From Hydrogenophaga pseudoflava NBRC 102511 (GTDB taxonomy: Bacteria; Pseudomonadota; Gammaproteobacteria; Burkholderiales; Burkholderiaceae_C): a DNA stretch of 46,851 nucleotides. Every line of letters starts with the position of its first letter. Positions within the stretch are counted from its first letter, which is position 1. This document shows positions 36,912 to 46,104 of the stretch, piece after piece. The stretch lies in assembly GCF_001592285.1 (NCBI RefSeq), contig NZ_BCWQ01000021.1, positions 1 to 46,851 of the forward strand, written 5' to 3'. Position numbers and translations under genes: made by a program. Below the pieces are notes generated by a model. The model did not search any database. It was not told where the DNA came from and saw nothing but the letters and a program-made list of their open reading frames with translations.

Positions 36912-37748
36912 TCACTGGTTGATCGCGGCGCCTGCTTTTCGCATGGCTCCAATGTGGCCGCGCAGCTCGTGCACGATGTCGGTGAACTCGGGCGTGTAGG
37001 TCACTTCCAGGTCGCGCGTGCGCGGGATCGGGATCTCGCGCTGCACCACGAAGCGGCCCGGGCTTTTGCTCATGCAGTACACCGTGTCGGCCAGGAACAC
37101 GCTCTCGCGCAGGTCGTGCGTGACCAGGATGACGTTGAACTGCTGCGCTTCCCACAGGTCGCGCAGCGTGCACCAGAGCTCTTCGCGGGTGAAGGCGTCG
37201 AGCGCGCCAAAGGGCTCGTCCAGCAGCAGCATCTTGGGCTCGTGAATGAGCGCGCGGCAGATGCTGGCGCGCTGCTGCATGCCACCCGAGAGTTCCCACG
37301 GAAACTTCTTTTCCATGCCGCCCAGGCCCACGCTGGCCAGCAGCTTCTTCGCCCGCTCCTCGAACTCCTTGCGCCGGTCCTTGAACTGGTGCCGGAAGGG
37401 TTCGACGATCTCCAGCGGCAGCAGCACGTTGTCCAGCGTCGTGCGCCAAGGCAGCAGGCTCGGCGCCTGGAAGGCCATGCCCGAAATTTTCAGCGGGCCG
37501 TTGACGGGCTGGCCGTCGATGGTGATCTTGCCCATGCTGGGCATCTTCAGCCCGGTGGTGAGCTTCATGAAGGTGGACTTGCCACAGCCCGAAGGCCCGA
37601 CGATGGCGATGAACTCGCCTTGCCGCACCTTCAGGTTGATGTCCTCGACGGCGAAGATGTTCTTCGCCAGCAGGTCGTCGTTGTAGGCCAGCCAGACCCC
37701 GTCGAAGTGGACGAAGGCCTGGTCGGCCCCGGAGGGCGCAGCGGGCAT
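36912..37748 (-). CDS. ABC transporter ATPase (SsuB/TauB type)
   Basis: 278 residues. Walker A is VGPSGCGKSTFMKLTTG, the Q-loop is MAFQAPSLLPWRTTLDN, the signature is LSGGMQQRASICRAL, and Walker B is LLLDEPFGALDAFTREEL, followed by the VTHDLRE switch. It energises import of the ligand bound by the neighbouring NMT1-type receptor. Its ATG overlaps the receptor stop by one base. Confidence 0.94.
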   Translation of the reverse strand: MPAAPSGADQAFVHFDGVWLAYNDDLLAKNIFAVEDINLKVRQGEFIAIVGPSGCGKSTFMKLTTGLKMPSMGKITIDGQPVNGPLKISGMAFQAPSLLPWRTTLDNVLLPLEIVEPFRHQFKDRRKEFEERAKKLLASVGLGGMEKKFPWELSGGMQQRASICRALIHEPKMLLLDEPFGALDAFTREELWCTLRDLWEAQQFNVILVTHDLRESVFLADTVYCMSKSPGRFVVQREIPIPRTRDLEVTYTPEFTDIVHELRGHIGAMRKAGAAINQ

Positions 37749-38779
37749 CACTTCTTGGCCGGGGGCAGCACGTTGAGTTCGGCCGCCGACGGCAGCATGG
37801 AACCGTTCCACACCTGCGCCACGTCGACGCGGTTCTTGGTGCCGTAGGCGTCGGACACCTGCGAGGCCATCAGCGCCATGCGGCCGGGCACGATCTGGCC
37901 GAAGCCTTCCTTGCGCGCATCGGGACTGGCGATCACCGAGTCCACCGCCAGCTGCAGGCGGCGGGTTTCCAGGGCCACGTTGATGATGCCGTCGCGTGCC
38001 TTGACGGTCTCGATGGTGGCGGCCGGGTTGGCCATGACTTCCTTGGCGCCCTTGGCGAAGGCCGCGAGGAATGCCTTGACCGCGGCCGGGTTCTCCTTGA
38101 TCAGCTTGGGGCTGGCGATCACCACGTTGCCGTACAGCTTCACGCCATGGTCGGCATAGGGCAGGATGACCACGTCCTCGGTCTTCACACCGCGCGCTTC
38201 CAGGTTGAGCAGCGAGGTGAAGGAGAAGCCGGTGATGGCGTCGATGTCGCCGCGCACCAGCATGGTTTCGCGCAGCGGCGGGTCCATCGAGGTCCAGGCC
38301 ACATTGCCGACGCCGTTGGCCTTCTGGAAGATCGGGAAGGCCTTGCGGCCGGCGTCGAACACCGGGGCGCCGAGCTTCTTGCCATTGAGGTCGGAGGGCT
38401 TGGTGATGCCGCTCTTCTTGAGCGCCAGCACCGCGGCGGGCGTGTTGTTGTAGACCATCATCACGGCCACCGGCTTGTTGGGCGCGTCCGGGTTGTTGGC
38501 GTGGAATTCCATCAGCGCGGCCATGTCGGCAAAACCCATGTCGTAGGTGCCCGAGGCCACTCGGGTGACGGTGCCGCCGGAGCCGTTGCCGGCGTCGATG
38601 GTGACGTTCAGGCCGGCGGCCTTGTAGTAGCCCTTGGCCTCCGACTGCAGGAACAGCGCGGCGGGGCCTTCGAAGCGCCAGTCGAGCTGGAACTTGATGG
38701 GCGTCTGGGCGGAGGCGCTGCCGAAGGCGGCTGCGGCGGCCAGGGCGGCGGTGAGCTTGAGAAGGTGGCGTTTGTTCAT
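37748..38779 (-). CDS. ABC transporter solute receptor (NMT1/SsuA type)
   Basis: 343 residues. The signal peptide ends FGSASA, and the mature part begins IKFQLDWRFEGPAALFLQSEAKGYYKAAGL, the NMT1/THI5-like pattern in which the LDW and GYY elements shape the ligand pocket. GSGGTVTRVASGTYDMGFAD is also typical. The ATG follows a GGAGA ribosome site. Family members bind pyrimidine precursors, nucleobases, taurine or sulfonates; the deaminase and xanthine permease nearby favour a nucleobase. An operator-like site lies 100 bases upstream. Confidence 0.92.
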   Translation of the reverse strand: MNKRHLLKLTAALAAAAAFGSASAQTPIKFQLDWRFEGPAALFLQSEAKGYYKAAGLNVTIDAGNGSGGTVTRVASGTYDMGFADMAALMEFHANNPDAPNKPVAVMMVYNNTPAAVLALKKSGITKPSDLNGKKLGAPVFDAGRKAFPIFQKANGVGNVAWTSMDPPLRETMLVRGDIDAITGFSFTSLLNLEARGVKTEDVVILPYADHGVKLYGNVVIASPKLIKENPAAVKAFLAAFAKGAKEVMANPAATIETVKARDGIINVALETRRLQLAVDSVIASPDARKEGFGQIVPGRMALMASQVSDAYGTKNRVDVAQVWNGSMLPSAAELNVLPPAKK

Positions 38780-38878
38780 GGCGAGGGTCTCCGTCGGGGT
38801 GGGGCGCTCAGGGATGCGGAAGGGTGCTGAAAGCGGGTCAGCAATTTCGATGCCAGGCGCGGGCGCAGCCTGTGCATT

Positions 38879-38899
38879 GAACACAGAAGGTGTATACAG
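38879..38899 (-). promoter_or_regulatory. Operator-like site before the NMT1-type ABC operon
   Basis: The minus strand reads CTGTATACAC followed by CTTCTGTGTTC, and 18 of 21 positions match the site before the xanthine permease (40546-40566). It holds the palindrome TGTATACA (38891-38898). It lies 100 bases before the ATG, suitable for promoter control by a GntR- or LysR-like regulator encoded elsewhere. Confidence 0.65.
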
Positions 38900-38960
38900 A
38901 TTCTTGGGGCTCCCGCTGGAGGCGTCATCCTGACTAACCCTGTGTTGGTGCGGCGTGCAC

Positions 38961-38987
38961 AAAAAAGGGGCCCCGTGTGGGGCCCCT
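38961..38987 (-). terminator. Rho-independent terminator after the NCS2 permease gene
   Basis: The stem AGGGGCCCC (38966-38974) with GGGGCCCCT (38979-38987) has a four-base loop and is followed on the minus strand by six T residues (38961-38966). It lies 47 bases after the permease stop, past a repeat fragment. Confidence 0.88.
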
Positions 38988-39012
38988 GCGGAGCTTGGGG
39001 GACGTGAATCCA

Positions 39013-39030
39013 GCGCTGGAGCGTGGGGCC
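39013..39030. repeat. Fragment of the GC-rich repeat after the permease stop
   Basis: GCGCTGGAGCGTGGGGCC matches the stop-proximal arm of copy 5 at 16 of 18 positions and lies 4 bases after the permease stop. A short degenerate copy; chance similarity is possible. Confidence 0.45.
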
Positions 39031-39034
39031 TGGT

Positions 39035-40522
39035 TCAGTGCGCCTCGGCCTGTTTCGCCGCGTGGATGGCGGCGGCTTCATCGGCCTTGCCGCCGTTGAA
39101 GAACAGGTTCAGCAGCACGGCACTGATCGAGGCCAGCAGGATGCCCGACTCGATCAGCGGGTGGATGGCGTGCGGCATCCACTGCGAGTACTTGGGCGCG
39201 ATCAGCGGGATCATGCCCACGCCGATGGAAATCGCCACGATCAGGGCGTTGTTGCGCTGGGTCTTGAAGTCCACGCCACCCAGGATGCGGATGCCGGTGG
39301 CCGCCACCATGCCGAACATCACCAGACCCGCACCGCCCAGCACCACGGTGGGCAGCGACTCCACCAGCGCCGCCATCTTGGGCAGCAGGCCCAGCACCAG
39401 CAGGATGACGCCGGCGGCCACGCAGACGAAGCGGCTCTTGACGCCGGTGACCGCGACCAGGCCCACGTTCTGCGAGAAGCTGGTGTAGGGGAAGGTGTTG
39501 AAGATGCCGCCGATGAGGGTGCCCAGGCCGTCGGTGCGCAGACCGCGGGCCAGCGCCGGCTGGTCGATCTTGCGGTCCGTCATCTCGCCCAGGGCCAGGA
39601 ACATGCCGGTGGATTCGATCATCACCACGATCATCACCAGCGTCATGGTCAGCACCATGACCGGGTCGAAGATGGGGATGCCGAAGTGGAAGGGCAGCAC
39701 CACGTCCACCCACTTGGCCTGGCCGACCTTGTCGAAATGCATCATGCCCATCATCGTCGCCATGACCCCGCCGACCACGATGCCGATCAGCACCGAGATG
39801 TTGGCCAGGAAGCCTTTGGCAAACCGGGCCACCAGCAGGATGGTGGCCAGCACCACGGCCGACACCGCGATGCCCGGCAGGGCGGCGTAGCGCGGGTTGG
39901 GCTCGGTGGGTGCCAGGGTCAGGCCCTGCGGCACAGGCGGGTAGCCGGGGGTGCCGGCGGCCGCGGCGCTGCGCAGCGTGCTCAGCCACTCGCTGTGCTC
40001 CGGCGGCACCACCGACGGCGCGGTGGGGCCCACCGGGTTGCCGAAGATCCAGTTGATGCCCACGCGCATCAGGTTGATGCCGATGACGGCGATGATGGTG
40101 CCGGTGACCACCGGCGGAAAGAAGCGCAGCAGGCGGCTGACCATCGGCGCGATCACGATGGAGATGACCCCCGCGCCGATGATGGCGCCGAACAGCATGC
40201 GCGCGCCGTCGGTGCCGGGGGTGGTGTTGGCGATGGCCACCATGGGGCCGACGGCGGCGAAGGTCACGCCCATCATCACGGGCAGCTTGATGCCGAACCA
40301 CTGCGTGACGCCCAGCGCCTGGATCAGCGTGGCGATGCCGCAGCAGAACAGGTCGGCCGAGATCAGCATGGCCACCTCCTGCGGGCTGAGCTTGAGGGCC
40401 CGGCCGACGATCAGCGGAACCGCGACCGCGCCCGCGTACATCACCAGCACATGTTGCAGGCCCAGCGCGGTCAGCTTGCTGCCGGGCAGTTGTTCGTCCA
40501 CGGGGTGCACCGTTGTTGACAT
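39035..40522 (-). CDS. Xanthine/uracil-family permease (NCS2)
   Basis: 495 residues with 12-14 membrane segments. NCS2 signatures are LQHVLVMYAGAVAVPLIVGRAL near the start, VMIESTGMFLALGE with the substrate Glu, and the FSQNVGLVAVTGVKSR motif matching the QNxGxxxxTxxxSR pattern of xanthine/urate carriers. LGGAGLVMFGMVAATGIRIL follows. A strong AAGGAGA ribosome site fixes the ATG 22 codons inside the longer open frame. It imports a purine such as xanthine or urate by ion symport, consistent with the allantoin-pathway genes upstream. Confidence 0.94.
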   Translation of the reverse strand: MSTTVHPVDEQLPGSKLTALGLQHVLVMYAGAVAVPLIVGRALKLSPQEVAMLISADLFCCGIATLIQALGVTQWFGIKLPVMMGVTFAAVGPMVAIANTTPGTDGARMLFGAIIGAGVISIVIAPMVSRLLRFFPPVVTGTIIAVIGINLMRVGINWIFGNPVGPTAPSVVPPEHSEWLSTLRSAAAAGTPGYPPVPQGLTLAPTEPNPRYAALPGIAVSAVVLATILLVARFAKGFLANISVLIGIVVGGVMATMMGMMHFDKVGQAKWVDVVLPFHFGIPIFDPVMVLTMTLVMIVVMIESTGMFLALGEMTDRKIDQPALARGLRTDGLGTLIGGIFNTFPYTSFSQNVGLVAVTGVKSRFVCVAAGVILLVLGLLPKMAALVESLPTVVLGGAGLVMFGMVAATGIRILGGVDFKTQRNNALIVAISIGVGMIPLIAPKYSQWMPHAIHPLIESGILLASISAVLLNLFFNGGKADEAAAIHAAKQAEAH

Positions 40523-40545
40523 GGCATCTCCTTTTGCATGCAAAA

Positions 40546-40566
40546 CTGTATACACATTATGTGTAC
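40546..40566. promoter_or_regulatory. Operator-like site before the NCS2 permease gene
   Basis: CTGTATACAC (40546-40555) is followed by ATTATGTGTAC. It holds TGTATACA (40547-40554) and a 15-base inverted repeat TACACAT-T-ATGTGTA (40551-40565). It lies 24 bases before the ATG, so a bound protein could block transcription directly. The site matches 18 of 21 positions of the one at 38879-38899. Confidence 0.7.
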
Positions 40567-40641
40567 CCGTATCTGGCGAAGACATCGGGGAAACCCTCGT
40601 GAGCGGCGCTGGCCGACGGGTGGCGTCCGGGCCGCGGGCAC

Positions 40642-40667
40642 AAAAAAAGGGACGCCGGAGCGTCCCT
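40642..40667 (-). terminator. Rho-independent terminator after maeB
   Basis: AGGGACGC (40648-40655) pairs with GCGTCCCT (40660-40667) around a four-base loop and is followed on the minus strand by seven T residues (40642-40648). It lies about 20 bases after the maeB stop and isolates it from the NCS2 promoter. Confidence 0.88.
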
Positions 40668-40688
40668 GTGTGCCGGGCGGGTGGCCGC

Positions 40689-42989
40689 TCAGCCGCGCGG
40701 GCTGGCCGCTGCGGCCAGGGCCGTCATGTTGAGCACGCGGCGCACGGTGGCGGCCGGCGTCAGGATGTAGGCGGGGCGGGCCACGCCGGTCAGCACCGGG
40801 CCCACGGTCACGCCGCCGCTGGCGGTGGTCTTGAGCACGTTGTAGAGGATGTTGGCGGCGTCCACGTTGGGGCAGACCAGCAGGTTGGCCGAGCCGCTGA
40901 GCGTGGAGTCGCCCAGGTAGGCCTGGCGGATCTCGGGTTGCAGCGCGGCGTCGCCGTGCAGCTCGCCGTCGCACTCGATGCCCGGGTGCTGGGCCACGAA
41001 CAGGTCGCGCGCGGCGCGCATCTTTTTCGCGGAGGCGCGCTTGCTGGAGCCGAAGCTCGAGTGCGAGAGGAAGGCCACCTTGGGCGGCAGGCCGAAGCGC
41101 TGCACCTGCTGCGCCGCCATCCAGGCGATCTCGGCCAGCTGCTCGGCCGTCGGGTCTTCGTTGACGTAGGTGTCGGCGATGAACAGTGGGCCGCTGGCCG
41201 TCATCAGCGCGTTGACCGCGGCGTAGTTGTTCACGCCGGGCGCCTTGCCCAGGATGGCGTCGATGCGCTCCAGGTGGGTGGCGTAGGTGCCGACCAGGCC
41301 GCAGATCAGCGCATCCGCATCGCCCAGCGAGAGCATCAGCGAACCGATGATGGTGTTGGAGCGGCGCACCGCGGCCTTGGCCACCTCGGGCGTGGCGCCA
41401 TTGCGCTTCATCAGGCCGTGGTAGTGCTCCCAGTACTGGCGGAAACGCGGGTCGCCTTCGGGGTTGACGTTCTCCACGTCCACACCCAGACGGATGCGCA
41501 GGCCCGCCTTCTGGATGCGCGCCTCGATCACGGCCGGGCGGCCGATCAGGATCGGCGTGGCCAGGCCGTCGTCGATCGCCATCTGCGCGGCGCGCAGCGC
41601 GCGCTCGTCCTCGCCGTCGGCGTAGGCCACGCGCTTCTTGTTCGCGGGCAGGGCCTTGGCGGCGTTGAAGATCGGGCGCATCAGGATGCCGGTCTGCGTC
41701 ACGAAGCGCGAGAGCGACTGCCGGTAGGCGTCCATGTCGGTGATCGGGCGGGTCGCAACGCCCGAGTCGGCGGCGGCCTGGGCCACGGCCGGCGCGATCT
41801 TGAGGATCAGGCGCGTATCGAAAGCCTTGGGGATGATGTAGTCGGGGCCGAACGCCAGGTCCTGCCCGGCGTAGGCGGCGGCCACTTCGTCGCTGGTCTC
41901 GGCCTTGGTCAGGTCGGCGATCTGGCGCACGCAGGCCATCTTCATTTCTTCCGTGATCTTGGTGGCGCCGCAGTCCAGCGCGCCACGGAAGATGTAAGGG
42001 AAGCACAGCACGTTGTTGACCTGGTTCGGGTAGTCCGAACGGCCGGTGGCGATGATGCAGTCCGGCCGCGCGGCCTTGGCCACCTCGGGGCGGATCTCGG
42101 GCTCGGGGTTGGCCAGCGCCAGGATGATGGGCTGGCGGCCCATGCTCTTGACCATGTCGGCGTCCACCACGCCCGCCGCCGAGCAGCCCAGGAACACGTC
42201 GGCGCCGTTCATGGCGTCGGCCAGGGTGCGCGCCGACGAGGTGCGGCAGTAACGCTGCTTGGACTCGTCCAGCTTGCCGGCCTTGGCGTCGTCGCGTTCG
42301 GTCTGGATCACGCCCTTGGAGTCACAGACCAGGATGTTCTCGATGTTCACGCCCAGGTTGACCATCAGGTCCAGGCAGGCGATGGCCGCCGCACCCGCGC
42401 CGCTGACCGCGACCTTGACCGCGCCGATGTCCTTCTTGACCAGTTCCAGGCCGTTGATCAGCGCCGCGCTGGAGATGATGGCCGTGCCGTGCTGGTCGTC
42501 GTGGAAGACCGGGATCTTCATGCGGTCGCGCAGCTTGCGCTCGATGTAGAAGCACTCGGGCGCCTTGATGTCTTCCAGGTTCACCCCCCCCAGCGTGGGC
42601 TCCAGCGCCGCGATGATGTCGACCAGCTTGTCCGGGTCGCGCTCGGCCAGCTCGATGTCGAACACGTCGATGCCGGCGAACTTCTTGAACAGGCAGCCCT
42701 TGCCCTCCATCACCGGTTTGGAGGCCAGCGGGCCGATGTCGCCCAGGCCCAGCACGGCGGTGCCGTTGGTGATCACGCCCACCAGGTTGCCGCGGCTGGT
42801 GTACTCCGAGGCCAGGGCCGGCTCGGCCTCGATGGCCAGGCAGGGAAAGGCCACGCCCGGCGAATAGGCCAGCGACAGGTCGCGCTGGTTGGACAGCGGT
42901 TTGGTCGGGACGACGGCGATCTTGCCCTTGTTGGGCGAGCGGTGGTATTCGAGCGCGGCGTCGCGCAGGGCTTGTTCGGCGGGGGTCAT
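40689..42989 (-). CDS. maeB: NADP-dependent malic enzyme, MaeB type
   Basis: 766 residues, the usual two-part MaeB. Residues 1-430 are malic enzyme, with [40 protein letters not shown], the NAD(P) region [19 protein letters not shown] and [13 protein letters not shown]. Residues 440-766 are a phosphotransacetylase-like domain that usually has a regulatory role. It decarboxylates malate to pyruvate with NADPH formation. It sits after a purine/amide amidohydrolase gene with a 67-base gap containing a hairpin. It may balance carbon from glyoxylate released by allantoin breakdown or simply be a housekeeping gene here. Confidence 0.96.
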   Translation of the reverse strand: MTPAEQALRDAALEYHRSPNKGKIAVVPTKPLSNQRDLSLAYSPGVAFPCLAIEAEPALASEYTSRGNLVGVITNGTAVLGLGDIGPLASKPVMEGKGCLFKKFAGIDVFDIELAERDPDKLVDIIAALEPTLGGVNLEDIKAPECFYIERKLRDRMKIPVFHDDQHGTAIISSAALINGLELVKKDIGAVKVAVSGAGAAAIACLDLMVNLGVNIENILVCDSKGVIQTERDDAKAGKLDESKQRYCRTSSARTLADAMNGADVFLGCSAAGVVDADMVKSMGRQPIILALANPEPEIRPEVAKAARPDCIIATGRSDYPNQVNNVLCFPYIFRGALDCGATKITEEMKMACVRQIADLTKAETSDEVAAAYAGQDLAFGPDYIIPKAFDTRLILKIAPAVAQAAADSGVATRPITDMDAYRQSLSRFVTQTGILMRPIFNAAKALPANKKRVAYADGEDERALRAAQMAIDDGLATPILIGRPAVIEARIQKAGLRIRLGVDVENVNPEGDPRFRQYWEHYHGLMKRNGATPEVAKAAVRRSNTIIGSLMLSLGDADALICGLVGTYATHLERIDAILGKAPGVNNYAAVNALMTASGPLFIADTYVNEDPTAEQLAEIAWMAAQQVQRFGLPPKVAFLSHSSFGSSKRASAKKMRAARDLFVAQHPGIECDGELHGDAALQPEIRQAYLGDSTLSGSANLLVCPNVDAANILYNVLKTTASGGVTVGPVLTGVARPAYILTPAATVRRVLNMTALAAAASPRG

Positions 42990-43007
42990 GAGGTCTCCAG
43001 AGTGCGA

Positions 43008-43029
43008 ACCGCCCGGCGGGGCGGGCGGT
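43008..43029. other. GC-rich hairpin between the M20 gene and maeB
   Basis: ACCGCCCG (43008-43015) and CGGGCGGT (43022-43029) form an 8-base stem with a six-base loop. There is no T run on the minus strand, so it is unlikely to be a full terminator. It may be an intercistronic stabiliser or attenuator. Confidence 0.45.
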
Positions 43030-43056
43030 CATTGTGTCACGGGGTGGGGGGCGCGT

Positions 43057-44310
43057 TCATGCGGACTTCAACAGGTCCAGCAAGGTGCGAGCCACCACCT
43101 TGGTGGCGCGGCGCAGGTCTTCCAGCACCAGGTTCTCGTCGGCCCGTTTGGCGTTCGACTCGCGCACCGTGCGGGGGCCGGCGCCGTAGATCACGCCCGG
43201 GATGCCGTGTTCGCCGTAGATGCGCACGTCGGTATAGAGCGGCGTGCCGACGGCGGGGATGGGTTCGCCGAACAGCTCGCTGCCGTGTTTCTGGAGGGCC
43301 TCGACCAGAGGTTTGTTGCCCGGCAGGGGCTTGAGCGCGCGCGCCAGCAGGATGCGCTTGACATCCACGCTGATGGCGCGCCCGCCGCGCGGGGGCTGGT
43401 AGCGGGCGGCGGCCTCGGCGATGGTGCGGCGCAGCGCAGCCTCGACCTCGGCCGGGTCTTCCTCGGGAATCATGCGGCGGTCCAGCTTGATCACCACCTT
43501 GCCGGGGATCACGTTGGTGTTGGTGCCGCCCTGGATCAGGCCGACGTTGAGGTAGGGGTGGGTGATGCCTTCAACGCCCGAGCGCACCTTCAGGTAGTCG
43601 GCGTTCAGGGCGTACAGCGCGTTCAGGATGTGCACCGCGCCCTGCAGCGCGTCGGTGCCGCTGTCGGGGATGGCCGCGTGCGCCATGTCGCCGTGCACGG
43701 TGACCTCCAGCTGCAGGCAGCCGTTGTGCGCCACCACCACCTGGTAGCTGAAGCCGGCGGCGATCATCAGGTCGGGCTTGGTCAGGCCCTTCTCCAGCAG
43801 CCAGCCCGGGCCGACCTCGCCGCCGTATTCCTCGTCGTAGGTCACGTGCAGTTCCACGCCACCCTTCAGGGGCGCACCCAGCGCTTCCAGCGCACGGATC
43901 GCGAAGGTGAAGTTGGCGATGTCGCACTTGCTCACCGCGGCGGCGCGGCCGTAGATCTTGCCGTCCGCGATCTCGCCGCCATAGGGGTCGCGCGTCCAGC
44001 CCTCACCGGGCGGCACCACGTCGCCGTGGGCGTTGAGCGCGATGGTCTGACCGCCGTCGCCGAAGCGGCGGCGCACGATCAGGTTGGTGATGGTTTCCAG
44101 CCCGGCGGCCTTGACCTCGGCCTCGGGCACGGCGTGCTTCTCGGCGGTCAGGCCCATCGCGGCGAGCAGTTCGGCGGTGCGCTCGGCGTGCGGCGCGTTG
44201 TTGCCCGGGGGCGTGTCGGTGGGCACGCGGATGAGTTCCTGCAGGAACTTCACTTCCTCGTCGAAGTGGGCGTCGATCCAGGCGTCGAGTTGCTGTTGGG
44301 CGGTGGTCAT
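43057..44310 (-). CDS. M20 family amidohydrolase/deacylase (ArgE/DapE type)
   Basis: 417 residues. Metal-site motifs are LNAHGDVVPPGEGW, YGRAAAVSKCD and TYDEEYGGEVGPG, where the second Glu is the usual base. A dimerisation domain follows (about 190-310), and YTDVRIYGEHGIPGV is near the end. Such enzymes cleave acyl or carbamoyl amides using two metal ions. It starts 8 bases after the UraD-AllC gene, so it likely acts on an allantoin-pathway or related N-carbamoyl compound; acetylornithine deacetylase is the common automatic label but does not fit this context well. Specificity is unknown. Confidence 0.88.
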   Translation of the reverse strand: MTTAQQQLDAWIDAHFDEEVKFLQELIRVPTDTPPGNNAPHAERTAELLAAMGLTAEKHAVPEAEVKAAGLETITNLIVRRRFGDGGQTIALNAHGDVVPPGEGWTRDPYGGEIADGKIYGRAAAVSKCDIANFTFAIRALEALGAPLKGGVELHVTYDEEYGGEVGPGWLLEKGLTKPDLMIAAGFSYQVVVAHNGCLQLEVTVHGDMAHAAIPDSGTDALQGAVHILNALYALNADYLKVRSGVEGITHPYLNVGLIQGGTNTNVIPGKVVIKLDRRMIPEEDPAEVEAALRRTIAEAAARYQPPRGGRAISVDVKRILLARALKPLPGNKPLVEALQKHGSELFGEPIPAVGTPLYTDVRIYGEHGIPGVIYGAGPRTVRESNAKRADENLVLEDLRRATKVVARTLLDLLKSA

Positions 44311-44318
44311 GGCGGCTT

Positions 44319-46094
44319 TCAGTGGGATTCGGTGGTCAGTTGGTGCAGCACGTGGTCGAAGGCCTTGACGGCCAGGTCCATGTCGTCGGCGGTGCTGGAT
44401 TCGAGCGGGTTGTGGCTGATGCCGCTGTTCTCGCCACGCACGAACAGCATGGCCTGCGGCATCACCTCGTGCAGCTTCATGGCGTCGTGACCCGCGCCGC
44501 TGGGCATGCGGTGCAGCGGCACGCCCAGCGCGGTGGCGGCGGCCTCCCAGCGCGCCTGCCATGCGGGGGCGCTGGGCGCTGCGGCGGCGCGCATGGTTTC
44601 TTCCAGCGAGTGGCGCAGGCCGCGGCGTGTGCAGATCTCGCCCAGCTTCGCCAGCACGTCCTGCGCCAGCGCATCGCGTTGCGCATTGGTCGGTGCACGC
44701 ATGTCCAGGCTGAACCGGCAGGCGCCGGGCACCACGTTGATGGAACCATTCGGCACCTGCAGCATGCCCACGGTGGCGACCGAGTCACCATCCTGCGCGG
44801 CGCGCTGCTCGGCGTAGAGGATCAGTTCGGCCACCGCAGCGGCGGCGTCGCGGCGGCGGTCCATGGGCGTGGTGCCGGCGTGGCTGGCCATGCCCAGAAC
44901 CTCGCCGAGATAGCGCACGCTGCCGTTGATGCTGGTCACGATGCCCAGCGGCAGGTTCAGCTCGTTGAGGACCGGCCCCTGCTCGATGTGCACCTCGATG
45001 AAGCCCAGGTACTGCGCCGGGTCACGCTGCAGCCTAGGGATGTCGTCGATGCACAGGCCGGCGTGCTGCATGGCCTCGCGCATGGTGATGCCATCGGCGT
45101 CCTTCTGGTCCAGCCAGGCGGGGTCGAAGTGGCCGGTGAGCGCGCCCGAGCCGAGGAAGGTGGCCTTGTAGCGCTGGCCTTCTTCTTCCGCGAAGCCCAC
45201 GACCTCGATGCCGAAGGGCAGGCGCTGGCCGGCCGCGTGCAGCTTCTGCACGCAGGCCATCGGCACGAAGATGCCCAGTCGCCCGTCGTACTTGCCGCCG
45301 TTGCGCACGGTGTCGTAGTGGGAACCCGTCAGCAGGTATTTCGCACCGGGCGTGGCCGGGTGGTAGCGGCCGACCACGTTGCCCACGGCGTCGATCTCGA
45401 TCTCGTCGAAACCGCAGTCCTTCATCCAGTGGCTGATGCGCTGGGCGCAGGCGCGGTGCGCGTCGGTGAGGTAGGTGACGGTCAGCTGGCCCTTCTCGGC
45501 ATAGCCCGGGTCGCTGTGCTGCGCCAGCTTCTCCTGCCAGTCCCACACCAACTGACCGTCCACCGGCTCGAAGCCGAACTTGTCGTTCAGCCGGATCTCG
45601 GCGATGCGGTGGATGTTGCGCAGGCACTCCTGCCGTTCGAAGTCCGGGTGGCCGTGCACGCGGCGCTCGAAGGCCTCGATGATCTGTGCCTTGGTGAGGC
45701 CGGTGCCCCGCGGGCCGCGCACCGCCAGGATGAAGGGGAAGCCAAAGCGCGCGTTGTAGTCGGCGTTGAGCTGCTGGATGTGCGCGAACTCTTCCGGCGT
45801 GCAGTTCGTGAGACCCGCCTTGGTCTGCTCGTTGGTCGACTCGGCCGTCAGCGTCTTGCTCACCATGGCCTTGCCGGCCAGTTCCGGGTGGGCGCGGATC
45901 AGGGCCAGCTGCGGCTCCACGCCGGCCTCGTCGAGCACGCGCGTCATCGCGTGCTTGAGCTGCGCCAGCGACACGAACGGGCGCTGCGCCAGGGCGCGCT
46001 CGGCGATCCAGGGCGAATGCTCGTACAGGCCGTCGAGCATCTGCCGCGCCTCGGGCAGGGGCGCGGCGTTGAGTTGGTCCAGGGTCAGGGGCAT
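44319..46094 (-). CDS. Fused OHCU decarboxylase (UraD) and allantoate amidohydrolase (AllC)
   Basis: 591 residues with two enzymes in one chain. Residues 1-165 are UraD: H69 in RAHPELAGK, STNEQTKAGL and FGFPFILAVRG. UraD converts the urate oxidation product OHCU to S-allantoin. Residues 175-591 are an M20-family allantoate amidohydrolase with GSHYDTVRNGGKYDGRLG, FAEEEGQRYKATFLGS, EVHIEQGPVL, SHAGTTPMDRRRDA and SGAGHDAMKL. AllC removes ammonia and carbon dioxide from allantoate. The allantoinase that acts between these two steps is encoded 10 bases upstream. The reading frame is continuous across the junction, so this is a true fusion, not a frameshift. Confidence 0.94.
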   Translation of the reverse strand: MPLTLDQLNAAPLPEARQMLDGLYEHSPWIAERALAQRPFVSLAQLKHAMTRVLDEAGVEPQLALIRAHPELAGKAMVSKTLTAESTNEQTKAGLTNCTPEEFAHIQQLNADYNARFGFPFILAVRGPRGTGLTKAQIIEAFERRVHGHPDFERQECLRNIHRIAEIRLNDKFGFEPVDGQLVWDWQEKLAQHSDPGYAEKGQLTVTYLTDAHRACAQRISHWMKDCGFDEIEIDAVGNVVGRYHPATPGAKYLLTGSHYDTVRNGGKYDGRLGIFVPMACVQKLHAAGQRLPFGIEVVGFAEEEGQRYKATFLGSGALTGHFDPAWLDQKDADGITMREAMQHAGLCIDDIPRLQRDPAQYLGFIEVHIEQGPVLNELNLPLGIVTSINGSVRYLGEVLGMASHAGTTPMDRRRDAAAAVAELILYAEQRAAQDGDSVATVGMLQVPNGSINVVPGACRFSLDMRAPTNAQRDALAQDVLAKLGEICTRRGLRHSLEETMRAAAAPSAPAWQARWEAAATALGVPLHRMPSGAGHDAMKLHEVMPQAMLFVRGENSGISHNPLESSTADDMDLAVKAFDHVLHQLTTESH

Positions 46095-46104
46095 GGGGGT
46101 GACC

